Origin: CBDAQR01 sp965199055
GTDB taxonomy: Bacteria > Pseudomonadota > Gammaproteobacteria > Pseudomonadales > Halieaceae
NCBI GenBank assembly: GCA_965199055.1
Contig: CBDAQR010000003.1
Coordinates: 1,922,001-1,986,000 of the forward strand
Direction of reading: 5' to 3'
DNA length: 64,000 nt
Every line of letters starts with the position of its first letter. The first letter of the stretch is position 1. A model generated the notes under the pieces. It made no database searches. It saw only the letters and a list, made by a program, of their open reading frames with translations, and had not been told where the DNA came from. Shown piece after piece: positions 37,319 to 45,082 of this stretch. Position numbers and translations under genes: made by a program.

Positions 37319-39382
37319 GTGGCCCCTTCAAAACAGTGGCGACGGGCCAACGAGCTACTAGCCGAATCCAAAGCGCTTTATAGCGAAGGCAAAACACGAG
37401 ATGCGATTCGCGTCGTGAAACAAGCCATTGACGTGTTTCCCGAGAGTCATGCCTTGTGGCTCTCTCTGGGCATTCTTTACCAGCACATACTCAACGTTCC
37501 GCAGGCGCTGCGCAGTTTTGAACAAGCGCTGAAGTTAAAACCGGGCAATTCCGCAGTGCTAAATGCTATGGGCGCCAGCCTTTTCTGGAGCGGCAAGATC
37601 GACAAAGGCCTGGACCTGTTCGAAAAAGCGGCCCAGGGAGTTCCTGAGGACAACAAGGTCACGGTGAATATCGGCGTGGGGCTGCTGCTCAAGGGCGAGT
37701 ACGAAAGGGGCGTAAAGTACTACACCCACCGCGATAACAAACCCGACTTTGGCAAGATCACCGAGCGCGCCCGGCATTGGAGTGGAGAGAGTCTGGAAGG
37801 CAAGGCAATTCTGGTGACCACCGAGCAGGGCATGGGTGACTCCATCCAGTTCATCCGCTACGTCGATGTGCTCAAAACGCGCTGGAATTGCAGGGTAGTC
37901 CTGATCTCTCACAAAAACATCTATCCCCTGCTCGCCACCTATCCGCACCTGGATGCACTGCACCACTACGGCGAAACCTTCCGCTTCGAAGGCGGCGTGG
38001 ACTACTACTGCCAACTGTTAAACGTGCCCGAGATCCTCATGGACTTTGACAACGCACTGGCCACGCGGGAACCCTACCTGGGTGCAGACACTGCGCGGGT
38101 TGAAGAATGGCAACGGCGCCTGTCGAAAGATAAGAACTTTCGCATTGGCATATGCTGGCAGGGCAGTTTCACGCATAAATCGGATCACCTGCGCAGTATG
38201 GCATTAGCGGAATTTCGTCCCCTGATGCGATTGCAGGGCGTTAGCCTGTATAGCCTGCAAAAGGGCGCCGCGACAGAGCAGATTGCGCAGAATCGTCCAC
38301 TGCTTGAAGTGACCGATCTCGGCTCCACGCTGGACGAAAACTGTGGCGCATTTCTGGAAACCGCGGCGGTACTCAAGAACCTGGACCTGGTGATCACCTG
38401 CGACACATCAGTTGGCCACCTGGCGGGCAGTCTCGGCGTGCGTACCTGGCTGGCGCTCGCCATTACGCCGGACTGGCGCTGGGGGCTCGATAAAGACTCG
38501 ACGCCCTGGTACCCGAATACGCGGTTGTTTCGACAACAGCAATACAATCGTTGGGACGACGTGTTCGACAGGATGACGGATGAGCTTTTGGCACTGGATG
38601 ATCGCATCAGCATCAAACCCGGTGGTCGACACCGGGTAAACAACAACACTATTCGGGCGCGACATGGCCTCATCAGCCACCTGCCCGGCGCCGTCACAAT
38701 CAGTCGCTGTCTGCGCGAGTACGGCGAGTTCGCCGAAACAGAAACCCGGTTGATGTCGCAACTGCTGCACCCGGGCGAGACTGTGGTCGATATCAGTGCA
38801 AACATCGGCGCTTTGACACTGCCAATGGCCCGGCTGGTGGGGCCCCATGGCCAGATTCACGCCATCGAGCCGCGCGCCAACGCGCTCAGGCTCTTACAGA
38901 TCAACGTCAGCCAGAACCAGCTGCATCAGGTGAGCTGTCATGCCCTATCTGGAGTCGGGGAACAGAACATAGACTCTCTCAAGCTTGATGAACTCAAGCT
39001 GCTGCGGGTTGCAGGTGACGGGAAGGAACTGCAGGTTTTGCAGGGGGCCAATGACACCATTCGAAGACTCAAGCCGATATTGGTGGTTCGCAATGAAGAA
39101 CGCGAACACTCGGCAGCGCTGATCGAGTGGATTCAGGCGCAGGATTATCGACTCTATTGGCACGTGTCAAAGCTATTTAGAGCAGACAACTATTTTCGCA
39201 ACCCCAACAACGGCATGGGCAATTTGGCCGTATTGAACATGCTCTGCATCCATAAGGATCATGGACCAACCATTGGCGGGCTGGAAGAAATACGCAGGCC
39301 GACCGACAGCTGGAGCAAGAGCTCAACAAGCAACGCAGATCAGCGAAGCAACGCCAGCGCGAGTAAAGAGACAACGCCATGA
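37319..39382 (+). CDS. TPR / glycosyltransferase-9-like / FkbM methyltransferase fusion
   Basis: 687 aa, GTG start eleven bases past crp. Residues about 1-130 hold TPR repeats ('ALWLSLGILYQHILNVPQALRSFEQALKLKPGN'). Residues about 135-430 resemble the TPR-linked heptosyltransferase-like domain ('GESLEGKAILVTTEQGMGDSIQFIRYVDVL', 'DTSVGHLAGSLGVRTWLAL'). Residues about 450-640 form an FkbM methyltransferase ('PGETVVDISANIGALTLPMARLVG' with the SAM glycine region 'DISANIG'). The role is probably polysaccharide or glycan modification. The downstream DUF6165 gene overlaps by four bases (ATGA). Such DUF6165 genes commonly sit beside glycosyltransferases. Confidence 0.8.
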   Translation: MAPSKQWRRANELLAESKALYSEGKTRDAIRVVKQAIDVFPESHALWLSLGILYQHILNVPQALRSFEQALKLKPGNSAVLNAMGASLFWSGKIDKGLDLFEKAAQGVPEDNKVTVNIGVGLLLKGEYERGVKYYTHRDNKPDFGKITERARHWSGESLEGKAILVTTEQGMGDSIQFIRYVDVLKTRWNCRVVLISHKNIYPLLATYPHLDALHHYGETFRFEGGVDYYCQLLNVPEILMDFDNALATREPYLGADTARVEEWQRRLSKDKNFRIGICWQGSFTHKSDHLRSMALAEFRPLMRLQGVSLYSLQKGAATEQIAQNRPLLEVTDLGSTLDENCGAFLETAAVLKNLDLVITCDTSVGHLAGSLGVRTWLALAITPDWRWGLDKDSTPWYPNTRLFRQQQYNRWDDVFDRMTDELLALDDRISIKPGGRHRVNNNTIRARHGLISHLPGAVTISRCLREYGEFAETETRLMSQLLHPGETVVDISANIGALTLPMARLVGPHGQIHAIEPRANALRLLQINVSQNQLHQVSCHALSGVGEQNIDSLKLDELKLLRVAGDGKELQVLQGANDTIRRLKPILVVRNEEREHSAALIEWIQAQDYRLYWHVSKLFRADNYFRNPNNGMGNLAVLNMLCIHKDHGPTIGGLEEIRRPTDSWSKSSTSNADQRSNASASKETTP

Positions 39383-39762
39383 GTGAAATACGTATCCCGG
39401 TGTCGCCCGGAGAACTCATCGACAAGGTAACGATATTGGAGATCAAACTGGCGCGCATCGACGACAGCAGCAAGCGTGCCAACGTAGCATTGGAATTAGA
39501 GCTGCTTCGGGCCATCGAAACCGACGCCAATTTCGGTGGCGAGGTCGCCGAGCTTCGAGCAGAACTCAAGCAAGTGAATGAAGCGCTGTGGGACGCAGAG
39601 GACGAGATCCGCGACTGCGAAGCCCGCGGCGAATTCGGGGAGGCCTTCGTCGATATCGCGCGTGCCATTTACAAACACAACGATCGGCGCAGCGCGCTCA
39701 AGGCGCGTATCAATCGTTTGTTAGGGTCGACTCTGCAGGAAGAAAAATCTTACGTGAGTTGA
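39379..39762 (+). CDS. DUF6165 family protein
   Basis: 127 aa. The N-terminal 'IPVSPGELIDKVTILEIKLARI' is the hallmark of DUF6165 proteins, followed by a helical, charged, coiled-coil-like region. Cytoplasmic, function unknown. Start overlaps the stop of the TPR/glycosyltransferase fusion, so it is translationally coupled and probably works with it. Confidence 0.82.
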   Translation: MSEIRIPVSPGELIDKVTILEIKLARIDDSSKRANVALELELLRAIETDANFGGEVAELRAELKQVNEALWDAEDEIRDCEARGEFGEAFVDIARAIYKHNDRRSALKARINRLLGSTLQEEKSYVS

Positions 39763-39765
39763 GGC

Positions 39766-40818
39766 TCAGGCCTCATTCCACGCACGCTGCAAAAAGCTAA
39801 AGAAGTCCTGCCAGGACTGCTCCATGGCCGCTTCATTGCGGCCCATGGTGTAGCCATCCCGACTGGAGCACTGAGAGAATGCCAGCGCAGCACCCCAGGG
39901 CGTATCGATGGAATGACCGCTCGACTGCTCGATGGTCTCGCCGCTTTCGGTCCACAACATGATGCAATCCCGTGTGACTGCCAAACCCGGCTGAAAGGCC
40001 TGGGGATAAGGCAGCTCCCAACCGTGACCAGCATCAGGATAGACCTCCAGTTCGACATCGACATTCTCCTGCTGCAGCTTTTGCTGCAACCACAGGCAGC
40101 GATCAATCGACATACCCTCGTCTTTCTCCCCCATCATAATAAGCACGGGACTGCCTTCGACACGAAAGTCTTCGAAATCAAAAGAACAACCCGCATAGAA
40201 AGATGCGTAGGCAGAGAACCGAGGCCCCTGCTCACCCAACACTCCCGTAGCCACCGGCTCGAACATGGAATACAGCGCGGCGGCGGCGCCCAGACTGAAA
40301 CCAGTGGCGGCCACCTTGTCACCCTGGATGTAGGGGTGTTGCTGCAAGGCCTGCAGCGCGTTCAGGCCATCAATAATCTGGCTGAAGATGCTGGCTTTGG
40401 ATATGCGCTCAAAGTAGTCGTCTGTGGAGCGCAGATTGCGCGCGACAAACGTATCGACCGCGAAACCGGCAATACCATTGCTGGCCAGGCGGTTAGCCAG
40501 ATAGACACTGCGGCCACTCCAGTCACCGCCACTGCCGTGCATGATGACTACCGCAGGCACGGGGTTCTCCGCAGAAGCTTCTGGCGGCAGGACCAGCAAG
40601 CCGCCGCCGTTCACTTTCACTTCGGCATTGTCGGGACCGGCCATCAACTCCGTGCCAGTGGCGGCGTTCCAACTCGGAAAACCCACTTTGCCATCGGGTG
40701 CCTGTGAGAAATCCGTCGCATAATACACGTCGACGACTGGCTCATCGCGGGGCACCAACTGCCACGCACCAAAGAGTGCCAGTGCAATCACTAAAAGCTT
40801 AAGGGAACGTTTTAGCAT
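39766..40818 (-). CDS. dienelactone-hydrolase-like alpha/beta hydrolase
   Basis: 350 aa from the ATG at 40818; a TTG at 40863 would give 365 aa. A hydrophobic N-terminal helix (about residues 5-20) suggests export or membrane anchoring. The hydrolase core has 'PAVVIMHGSGGDWSGRSVYLANRL', a nucleophile elbow G-F-S-L-G, the acid in 'MGEKDEGMS' and a His in 'DAGHGWE'. Matches the dienelactone hydrolase family, with a normal Ser rather than Cys nucleophile. It is the last gene of the Rieske/SDR operon. It might cleave an ester such as a methyl or phytyl ester, but the substrate is not readable. Confidence 0.82.
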   Translation of the reverse strand: MLKRSLKLLVIALALFGAWQLVPRDEPVVDVYYATDFSQAPDGKVGFPSWNAATGTELMAGPDNAEVKVNGGGLLVLPPEASAENPVPAVVIMHGSGGDWSGRSVYLANRLASNGIAGFAVDTFVARNLRSTDDYFERISKASIFSQIIDGLNALQALQQHPYIQGDKVAATGFSLGAAAALYSMFEPVATGVLGEQGPRFSAYASFYAGCSFDFEDFRVEGSPVLIMMGEKDEGMSIDRCLWLQQKLQQENVDVELEVYPDAGHGWELPYPQAFQPGLAVTRDCIMLWTESGETIEQSSGHSIDTPWGAALAFSQCSSRDGYTMGRNEAAMEQSWQDFFSFLQRAWNEA

Positions 40819-40859
40819 GACATTAAATATCGAATGGAGAATGCTTCCGAGACCACCGA

Positions 40860-41636
40860 TCAAAACTCTTCGAGCAGACGGCCCTTGCCGGTGATGATGT
40901 CGTTCACACCGCAGGCGCGCAGCGCGTGCCAGATGGTTGCGACATTAATCGGGATCATCGGTTTCTCCAGCCACAATTCCAGCGTGGGGAATATATCCAC
41001 CGTAGATAAATTGGTGCCGCACTGAATGATCGCGTCGACGTCGTCGCCATCGACCTGCTTCACGGCATCCATCACCTGCTTGATGCTGGTCTCGGCAATC
41101 GAAGTGGCGGAGGGCCGCGACAAGCCGGCAATACCTTTCACCTCGAAACCAATCTCAGAGAAAAACTGACGCACGTTGGCATCACCTACCGGCGGATACG
41201 GCGTGATAACCGCAATAGTTTTGGCGCCGAAGGCATGCAGCGCATCTCGGGTAGCAGCGGCACCGGTGGTAAGACCGAGATCGCCGATCTGGTCGGTAAT
41301 GCCTTTTTCGAAAGCGATGTTACCTTCCATACCGCTCCAGAAGGTTTCGGCCGACATGCCCAGCATCAGGTGGTTGACCTTGGCACTGAGCACACTGTCG
41401 ATGGCCGGCGGCAACTCGCCGCGCATCAAGTCCAGAAAGCGCTCGAAGACATTATCAATACCTTCGCCCGTCTTCTCATTCTCTTCGGCCCAGTTCTTCA
41501 GTTCGATCCAGAACCGCGATGGGTGCCAGGTCACTCCGTCGAGTCCGAACTTCTGCAGGTCATACTCGACGCCGGTGTTGGTTGAAGGAATGAGCACGCC
41601 AATTTGCGCACGTCGGGCTATCTGGAAGTTCTCCAC
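40860..41636 (-). CDS. arylmalonate decarboxylase / maleate isomerase-like protein, single Cys
   Basis: 258 aa, GTG start directly after the SDR stop. Asp/Glu racemase-like fold with 'IGVLIPSTNTGVEYDL' at the N-terminus and 'AIIQCGTNLSTVDIFPTLELWLEKPMIPIN' at the C-terminal half, close in pattern to arylmalonate decarboxylase (AMDase) and maleate cis-trans isomerases. C206 is present, but the N-terminal catalytic Cys position reads 'LGMSAETF' (Met94-Ser95). That single-Cys state is like AMDase and unlike the two-Cys isomerases (for example NicE). So decarboxylation or another proton-transfer reaction is as likely as maleate isomerisation. It belongs to the operon headed by Rieske oxygenase 1. 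Confidence 0.85.
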   Translation of the reverse strand: MENFQIARRAQIGVLIPSTNTGVEYDLQKFGLDGVTWHPSRFWIELKNWAEENEKTGEGIDNVFERFLDLMRGELPPAIDSVLSAKVNHLMLGMSAETFWSGMEGNIAFEKGITDQIGDLGLTTGAAATRDALHAFGAKTIAVITPYPPVGDANVRQFFSEIGFEVKGIAGLSRPSATSIAETSIKQVMDAVKQVDGDDVDAIIQCGTNLSTVDIFPTLELWLEKPMIPINVATIWHALRACGVNDIITGKGRLLEEF

Positions 41637-42437
41637 TTACGACTCCATCTCTGCAAACAGATCGCGCGGCTTGATACGCGACAACATAAACCGTTTCATC
41701 ACCTTGCCGTTGGTCAGCCACATCACCTTGGCACCATCTTTGTCTGCCTTCAGCACGCCGTCTACCAACCAGGGAGTCACGGTTTCGACTTTGTCGGCAA
41801 GGATGTTGAACATGCGCTTAACGCGCTCCCACTCTTCGCTAGTGCGGTCGTACTCGCCGATCAGCATATCGGTGAGCACCATGCCTGGACTGAGTGTGCA
41901 AACCTGCACATTGCTGCCCTCTGCGTCTTTGCGTAGCGCTTTATTCAGATAGTTCACCGCCCGCTTGGTCGCACCGTAGGTGACCATTCCGGCCTGGGTC
42001 ATACCGTTAGAACCAAAGCCTTCCATGTTCCATACCTGACCGTGGCCTTGTTCCTTCATGCCGGTAATAGCAACCTTGCACGCAAACAGCAGGCCGGTGA
42101 GGTTGCTGTCCACCACAGCGCGAATCTCAGTTTCGGATAGCTCCATGACAGACTTGCGCTCGTGGTTGTAGCCGGCGTTATTAATCCACACGTCCACCAC
42201 GCCCATCTGGCCTTTGGCGAAATCCCACAGCGCCTGCACGCTGGCGAGATCACCCACCTCACAGGCGGTGCCGGTGACATTGTCTGCACCGTGCTCAGCG
42301 GCCAATTCACTGATGGCTGCATCGACGTCGGACTGCTTGCGTCCGGTGACGCAGACTTTGCATCCGCGCTTCAAGAAATTTTCGGCCAGCCCGCGACCAA
42401 TGCCGCGGGTGCTTCCCGTAACTACAACGGTCTTCAT
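41637..42437 (-). CDS. NYC1/NOL-like short-chain dehydrogenase (chlorophyll b reductase-like)
   Basis: 266 aa from the ATG at 42437 (GGGGGAA six bases upstream). SDR core: TGSTRGIG (7-14), 'WINNAG' (84-89) and Y154-x3-K158 in 'YGATK'. Instead of an ordinary Ser loop it reads 'NMEGFGSNG' (137-145), matching the 'NIDGAGSDG' signature of plant chlorophyll b reductases NYC1 and NOL. 'VVVTGSTRGIG', 'DVWINNAG', 'YGATKRAVNYL' and 'LSPGMVLTDML' also match NOL nearly residue for residue. Those enzymes reduce the 7-formyl of chlorophyll b. A reductase acting on a formyl chlorin or tetrapyrrole is therefore likely. It is in the operon between a Rieske oxygenase and the AMDase-like gene. Confidence 0.82.
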   Translation of the reverse strand: MKTVVVTGSTRGIGRGLAENFLKRGCKVCVTGRKQSDVDAAISELAAEHGADNVTGTACEVGDLASVQALWDFAKGQMGVVDVWINNAGYNHERKSVMELSETEIRAVVDSNLTGLLFACKVAITGMKEQGHGQVWNMEGFGSNGMTQAGMVTYGATKRAVNYLNKALRKDAEGSNVQVCTLSPGMVLTDMLIGEYDRTSEEWERVKRMFNILADKVETVTPWLVDGVLKADKDGAKVMWLTNGKVMKRFMLSRIKPRDLFAEMES

Positions 42438-42493
42438 GAATTCCCCCTTTGGTATCAACCCCCTGGATTATTGTTGTGGGGGCGGTGGTTGCT

Positions 42494-43663
42494 CTAAGCG
42501 GCCTGATCGTCCTCATTGGGCACTGGGTTGATCGGCGCCGGCTGCGTCACCGGTGGCACCAGTGGCACCGTATCGATAACCCAGTCGATCTCCGGATGCT
42601 CGCGGCGACCCGGCGACGGAATGGTCAACACCTTGCGGCCTTTGTGCTTGGCCACCTCGTGTGAATCTATCTGCCAGCCCTTCTGTTCAATCAGGCGACG
42701 GCGCGCTGCGCGGAAGGTGCTCATGAACTTGTCGTCTTTTACCGACATCTCATTCATCAATCGCTCAGGCAGGTAGTTAGGTGATGCCCGCTCCACGATC
42801 ACCGTGTCTTCCGCGAAAATCTTGCGCAGGCGCTTGCGCGAGCCCTTGTCGAAGAAGTCGTGCTTGAAGAAGTTGCGGAACTGCGTCGCGAAGGTGCGAG
42901 TGGTATGCTCATCGACCGGCGTGTTCGCGTCAAACATGATGATCGACATTTTCGGATTGATATCGATGCGGATACGCACCGTCATGCCATTCAGGTGCCA
43001 CTCGGGCATAGTCTTGGTTGGCTGGCGTTCTTTGCGCATGCGGCGACGGAAGAAACCGCCGTCTTTGAAGGCCGGCGGATACTGCAGGTTTTCTGAATAG
43101 CCGTGATAATCGTTCTTCTCTACCTTAACAATATGGTTTTCCTGCGCGGTCGCCTCCATGCCAAACATGGGGTGCACAAAGGAGGCGTGGGCAATATCGA
43201 TACCGTTTTCGACGACACGAGCCGCTTCAGCCTTCCACTCCCACTCGTCGGTCAGTGCTTTCCAGTTCGGATCATCGTACTCAGGCAATTCCGGCAGCGG
43301 GAAACGCTCTTCTTCCGGTGCATCGCCTAGAAATACCCAGATCATGCCGTAGGCTTCCTGGGTGGGGTAGGCATCGACTCGCGCCTTATCGGGCGGGGTG
43401 AAATCGTCGCCCTCAGAGGGGATATGGGTCACACAGCCATCACCGTTGAAGCGCCAGCCGTGGTAGGGACAGGCAACGCTATCGCCCTTGTTCCAGCCAC
43501 CCGAGAGAGACCCGCCGCGATGCAGGCAGACATCACTGAGGCAATGCACCTTGCCCTGATCGTCGCGATACAGGACAAAATCCTGCCCCAGCATCTTCAC
43601 ATGAACGGGTTCGTCCTGGACGGTCTTGGACCATTCGGCGACATACCAAAGATTGACCAGCAT
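42494..43663 (-). CDS. Rieske oxygenase 1 (PAO/VanA-type)
   Basis: 389 aa from the ATG at 43663 (AGGAGAA upstream); the longer frame starts at 43708. Rieske [2Fe-2S] ligands C46, H48, C65 and H68 in C-x-H-x16-C-x2-H. Mononuclear iron ligands H159 and H164 in 'ENGIDIAHASFVH' (D-x2-H-x4-H). This is the layout of the PAO/CAO/VanA oxygenases. It lacks the C-terminal membrane helices and CxxC of plant PAO, so it is a soluble bacterial relative. No ferredoxin or reductase is encoded nearby, so electrons must come from elsewhere. It heads the Rieske-SDR-AMDase-DLH operon, with operator F 84 bases upstream. Confidence 0.85.
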   Translation of the reverse strand: MLVNLWYVAEWSKTVQDEPVHVKMLGQDFVLYRDDQGKVHCLSDVCLHRGGSLSGGWNKGDSVACPYHGWRFNGDGCVTHIPSEGDDFTPPDKARVDAYPTQEAYGMIWVFLGDAPEEERFPLPELPEYDDPNWKALTDEWEWKAEAARVVENGIDIAHASFVHPMFGMEATAQENHIVKVEKNDYHGYSENLQYPPAFKDGGFFRRRMRKERQPTKTMPEWHLNGMTVRIRIDINPKMSIIMFDANTPVDEHTTRTFATQFRNFFKHDFFDKGSRKRLRKIFAEDTVIVERASPNYLPERLMNEMSVKDDKFMSTFRAARRRLIEQKGWQIDSHEVAKHKGRKVLTIPSPGRREHPEIDWVIDTVPLVPPVTQPAPINPVPNEDDQAA

Positions 43664-43724
43664 AGTTGTTCTCCTGCGTCTGCGCGCACTTGTACTAATA
43701 GTGTTCAAGTATACGCCGCGGCGC

Positions 43725-43738
43725 TAAATCCGGATTTA
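43725..43738. promoter_or_regulatory. perfect 14-bp palindrome in the Rieske 1 promoter
   Basis: TAAATCCGGATTTA is a perfect inverted repeat nine bases from operator candidate F and 62 bases upstream of the Rieske 1 ATG. It could be a binding site for a second regulator. I see no second copy near other cluster promoters, so this is weak. Confidence 0.35.
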
Positions 43739-43746
43739 CCCTTAAT

Positions 43747-43762
43747 GCTATATCAATATATC
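43747..43762. promoter_or_regulatory. GntR-type operator candidate F
   Basis: GCTATATCAATATATC differs from site A at three positions and keeps the ATATC half and the following TTTTT. It lies between the end of Rieske 2 and the start of Rieske 1 (both minus strand), making a separate promoter for Rieske 1 likely. Confidence 0.65.
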
Positions 43763-43765
43763 TTT

Positions 43766-44875
43766 TTATGCCAGTGGTACCGGCTCCAGTACCCAATCCA
43801 GGTCGGGGTGCCGCCGCCGCTGGGGCGAAGGAATGCAGAACACCTTTTTGCCCTGATGGGGTCTCATGGCCCAGGTGTCTATCTGCCAGTGCTTTTCCTC
43901 AATGTGCTTGCGACGCAGTGCTCGCCAGGTGCTCATATAGCGATCCTGCTTCACTGAGAACTCGTTCGCCAGCGTATCGGGGAGATAGTTAGGTGAGGCG
44001 GCCTCCACGATCTCCAAATCTTCCTCGGCAATACGCTTTAACCTTTTGAGCGAGCCCTTATCAAAGAAGGGGTGGCGCATGAAATCCCGGAACTGCAGCA
44101 TGAAGGTACGGGTTTCAAACTCGTCCACCGGCGTATTGGCATCGAACATGAGGATATGCATTTTCTCGTTGAGGTCGACCTGCATTCGGATGGTAAAGCC
44201 AGGCAGCCAGGTGGTGAGGTGCTGATGCGTTTCCTGGCCCTCTCGCCGAATTCGGCGGCGCAGCCAGTTGTCCTTAAACTTTGGCGGAAACATCACGTTG
44301 TCAGATTTGCACCAGTGATCGTAACGCTCAACATTTTCAATGAAGTTCGTGGACGCGGTTTCTGGCTTACCAAAACTCGGGTGCACGTAGGAGGCGTGCG
44401 CGATATCGATGCCGTTTTCGACCACCCGCGCAGCTTCCGCCTTCCAAAACGTCTCTGTGGTTATCATGCGCCAGTTGGGATCGCCGTATTCGGGTAGCGG
44501 CGGAATGGGGTAGCGTTCTTCTTCGGGCAGATCGCCTAGAAAAACCCACACCAATCCATAGCGCTCTTCGGTAGGGTAGGCGTCGATGCGGGCCCGCTCA
44601 GGAATCGTCGCGCCCTCCTCCAGTGAAGGTATGTGCTCCACTCGCCCTTCGCCATTAAACTCCCAACCGTGATAGGGGCAGGCCACGCGATCAGCATCGG
44701 TGCACCAACCATTGCCCAGCGAGCCCCCTCGATGCAGGCAAACGTCACTCAAACAGTGGACCTTGCCCGCCTTGTCACGAAACAACACGAAGTGCCGTCC
44801 CAGCATTTTTACTTTGACCGGTTTTTCTTTCACGGTCTCGGACCATTCGGCGACGTACCATAAGTTAATAAGCAC
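43766..44875 (-). CDS. Rieske oxygenase 2 (PAO/VanA-type)
   Basis: 369 aa from a GTG at 44875, chosen by alignment with Rieske 1 (both then open '[V/L]NLWYVAEWS') and by AGGGGAT about nine bases upstream; an ATG at 44893 is possible. Rieske motif 'DVCLHRGGSLGNGW...ACPYHGW' and iron site 'ENGIDIAHASYVH' are intact. It is clearly a paralogue of Rieske 1, though divergent in the central substrate region. Two related oxygenases may attack different positions or substrates. It is divergent from RCCR-like gene 2 across operator D, and transcription could continue into the Rieske 1 operon. Confidence 0.85.
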   Translation of the reverse strand: MLINLWYVAEWSETVKEKPVKVKMLGRHFVLFRDKAGKVHCLSDVCLHRGGSLGNGWCTDADRVACPYHGWEFNGEGRVEHIPSLEEGATIPERARIDAYPTEERYGLVWVFLGDLPEEERYPIPPLPEYGDPNWRMITTETFWKAEAARVVENGIDIAHASYVHPSFGKPETASTNFIENVERYDHWCKSDNVMFPPKFKDNWLRRRIRREGQETHQHLTTWLPGFTIRMQVDLNEKMHILMFDANTPVDEFETRTFMLQFRDFMRHPFFDKGSLKRLKRIAEEDLEIVEAASPNYLPDTLANEFSVKQDRYMSTWRALRRKHIEEKHWQIDTWAMRPHQGKKVFCIPSPQRRRHPDLDWVLEPVPLA

Positions 44876-45019
44876 TGACTTACATCCCCTCACACTAACT
44901 CAAATGCTTATATAGACCAGCAAGTCATTGTTGATAAAGGATTTTCCATGTAGACCCCACACTAAATTGCGGTAGATCAAAAAGCAGCCAGCGAGTGCTT
45001 GCGAGCTCTTTGTTTAATT

Positions 45020-45035
45020 GTTATATCATTATATC
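45020..45035. promoter_or_regulatory. GntR-type operator candidate D
   Basis: GTTATATCATTATATC matches site A at 14 of 16 positions, followed by ATTTG. It lies between divergent Rieske 2 (minus) and RCCR-like 2 (plus), 47 bases before the latter's ATG. Confidence 0.7.
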
Positions 45036-45082
45036 ATTTGCAGAGAATCCATAGAGCACAGGGAAATTTCGAGGACAGGACT

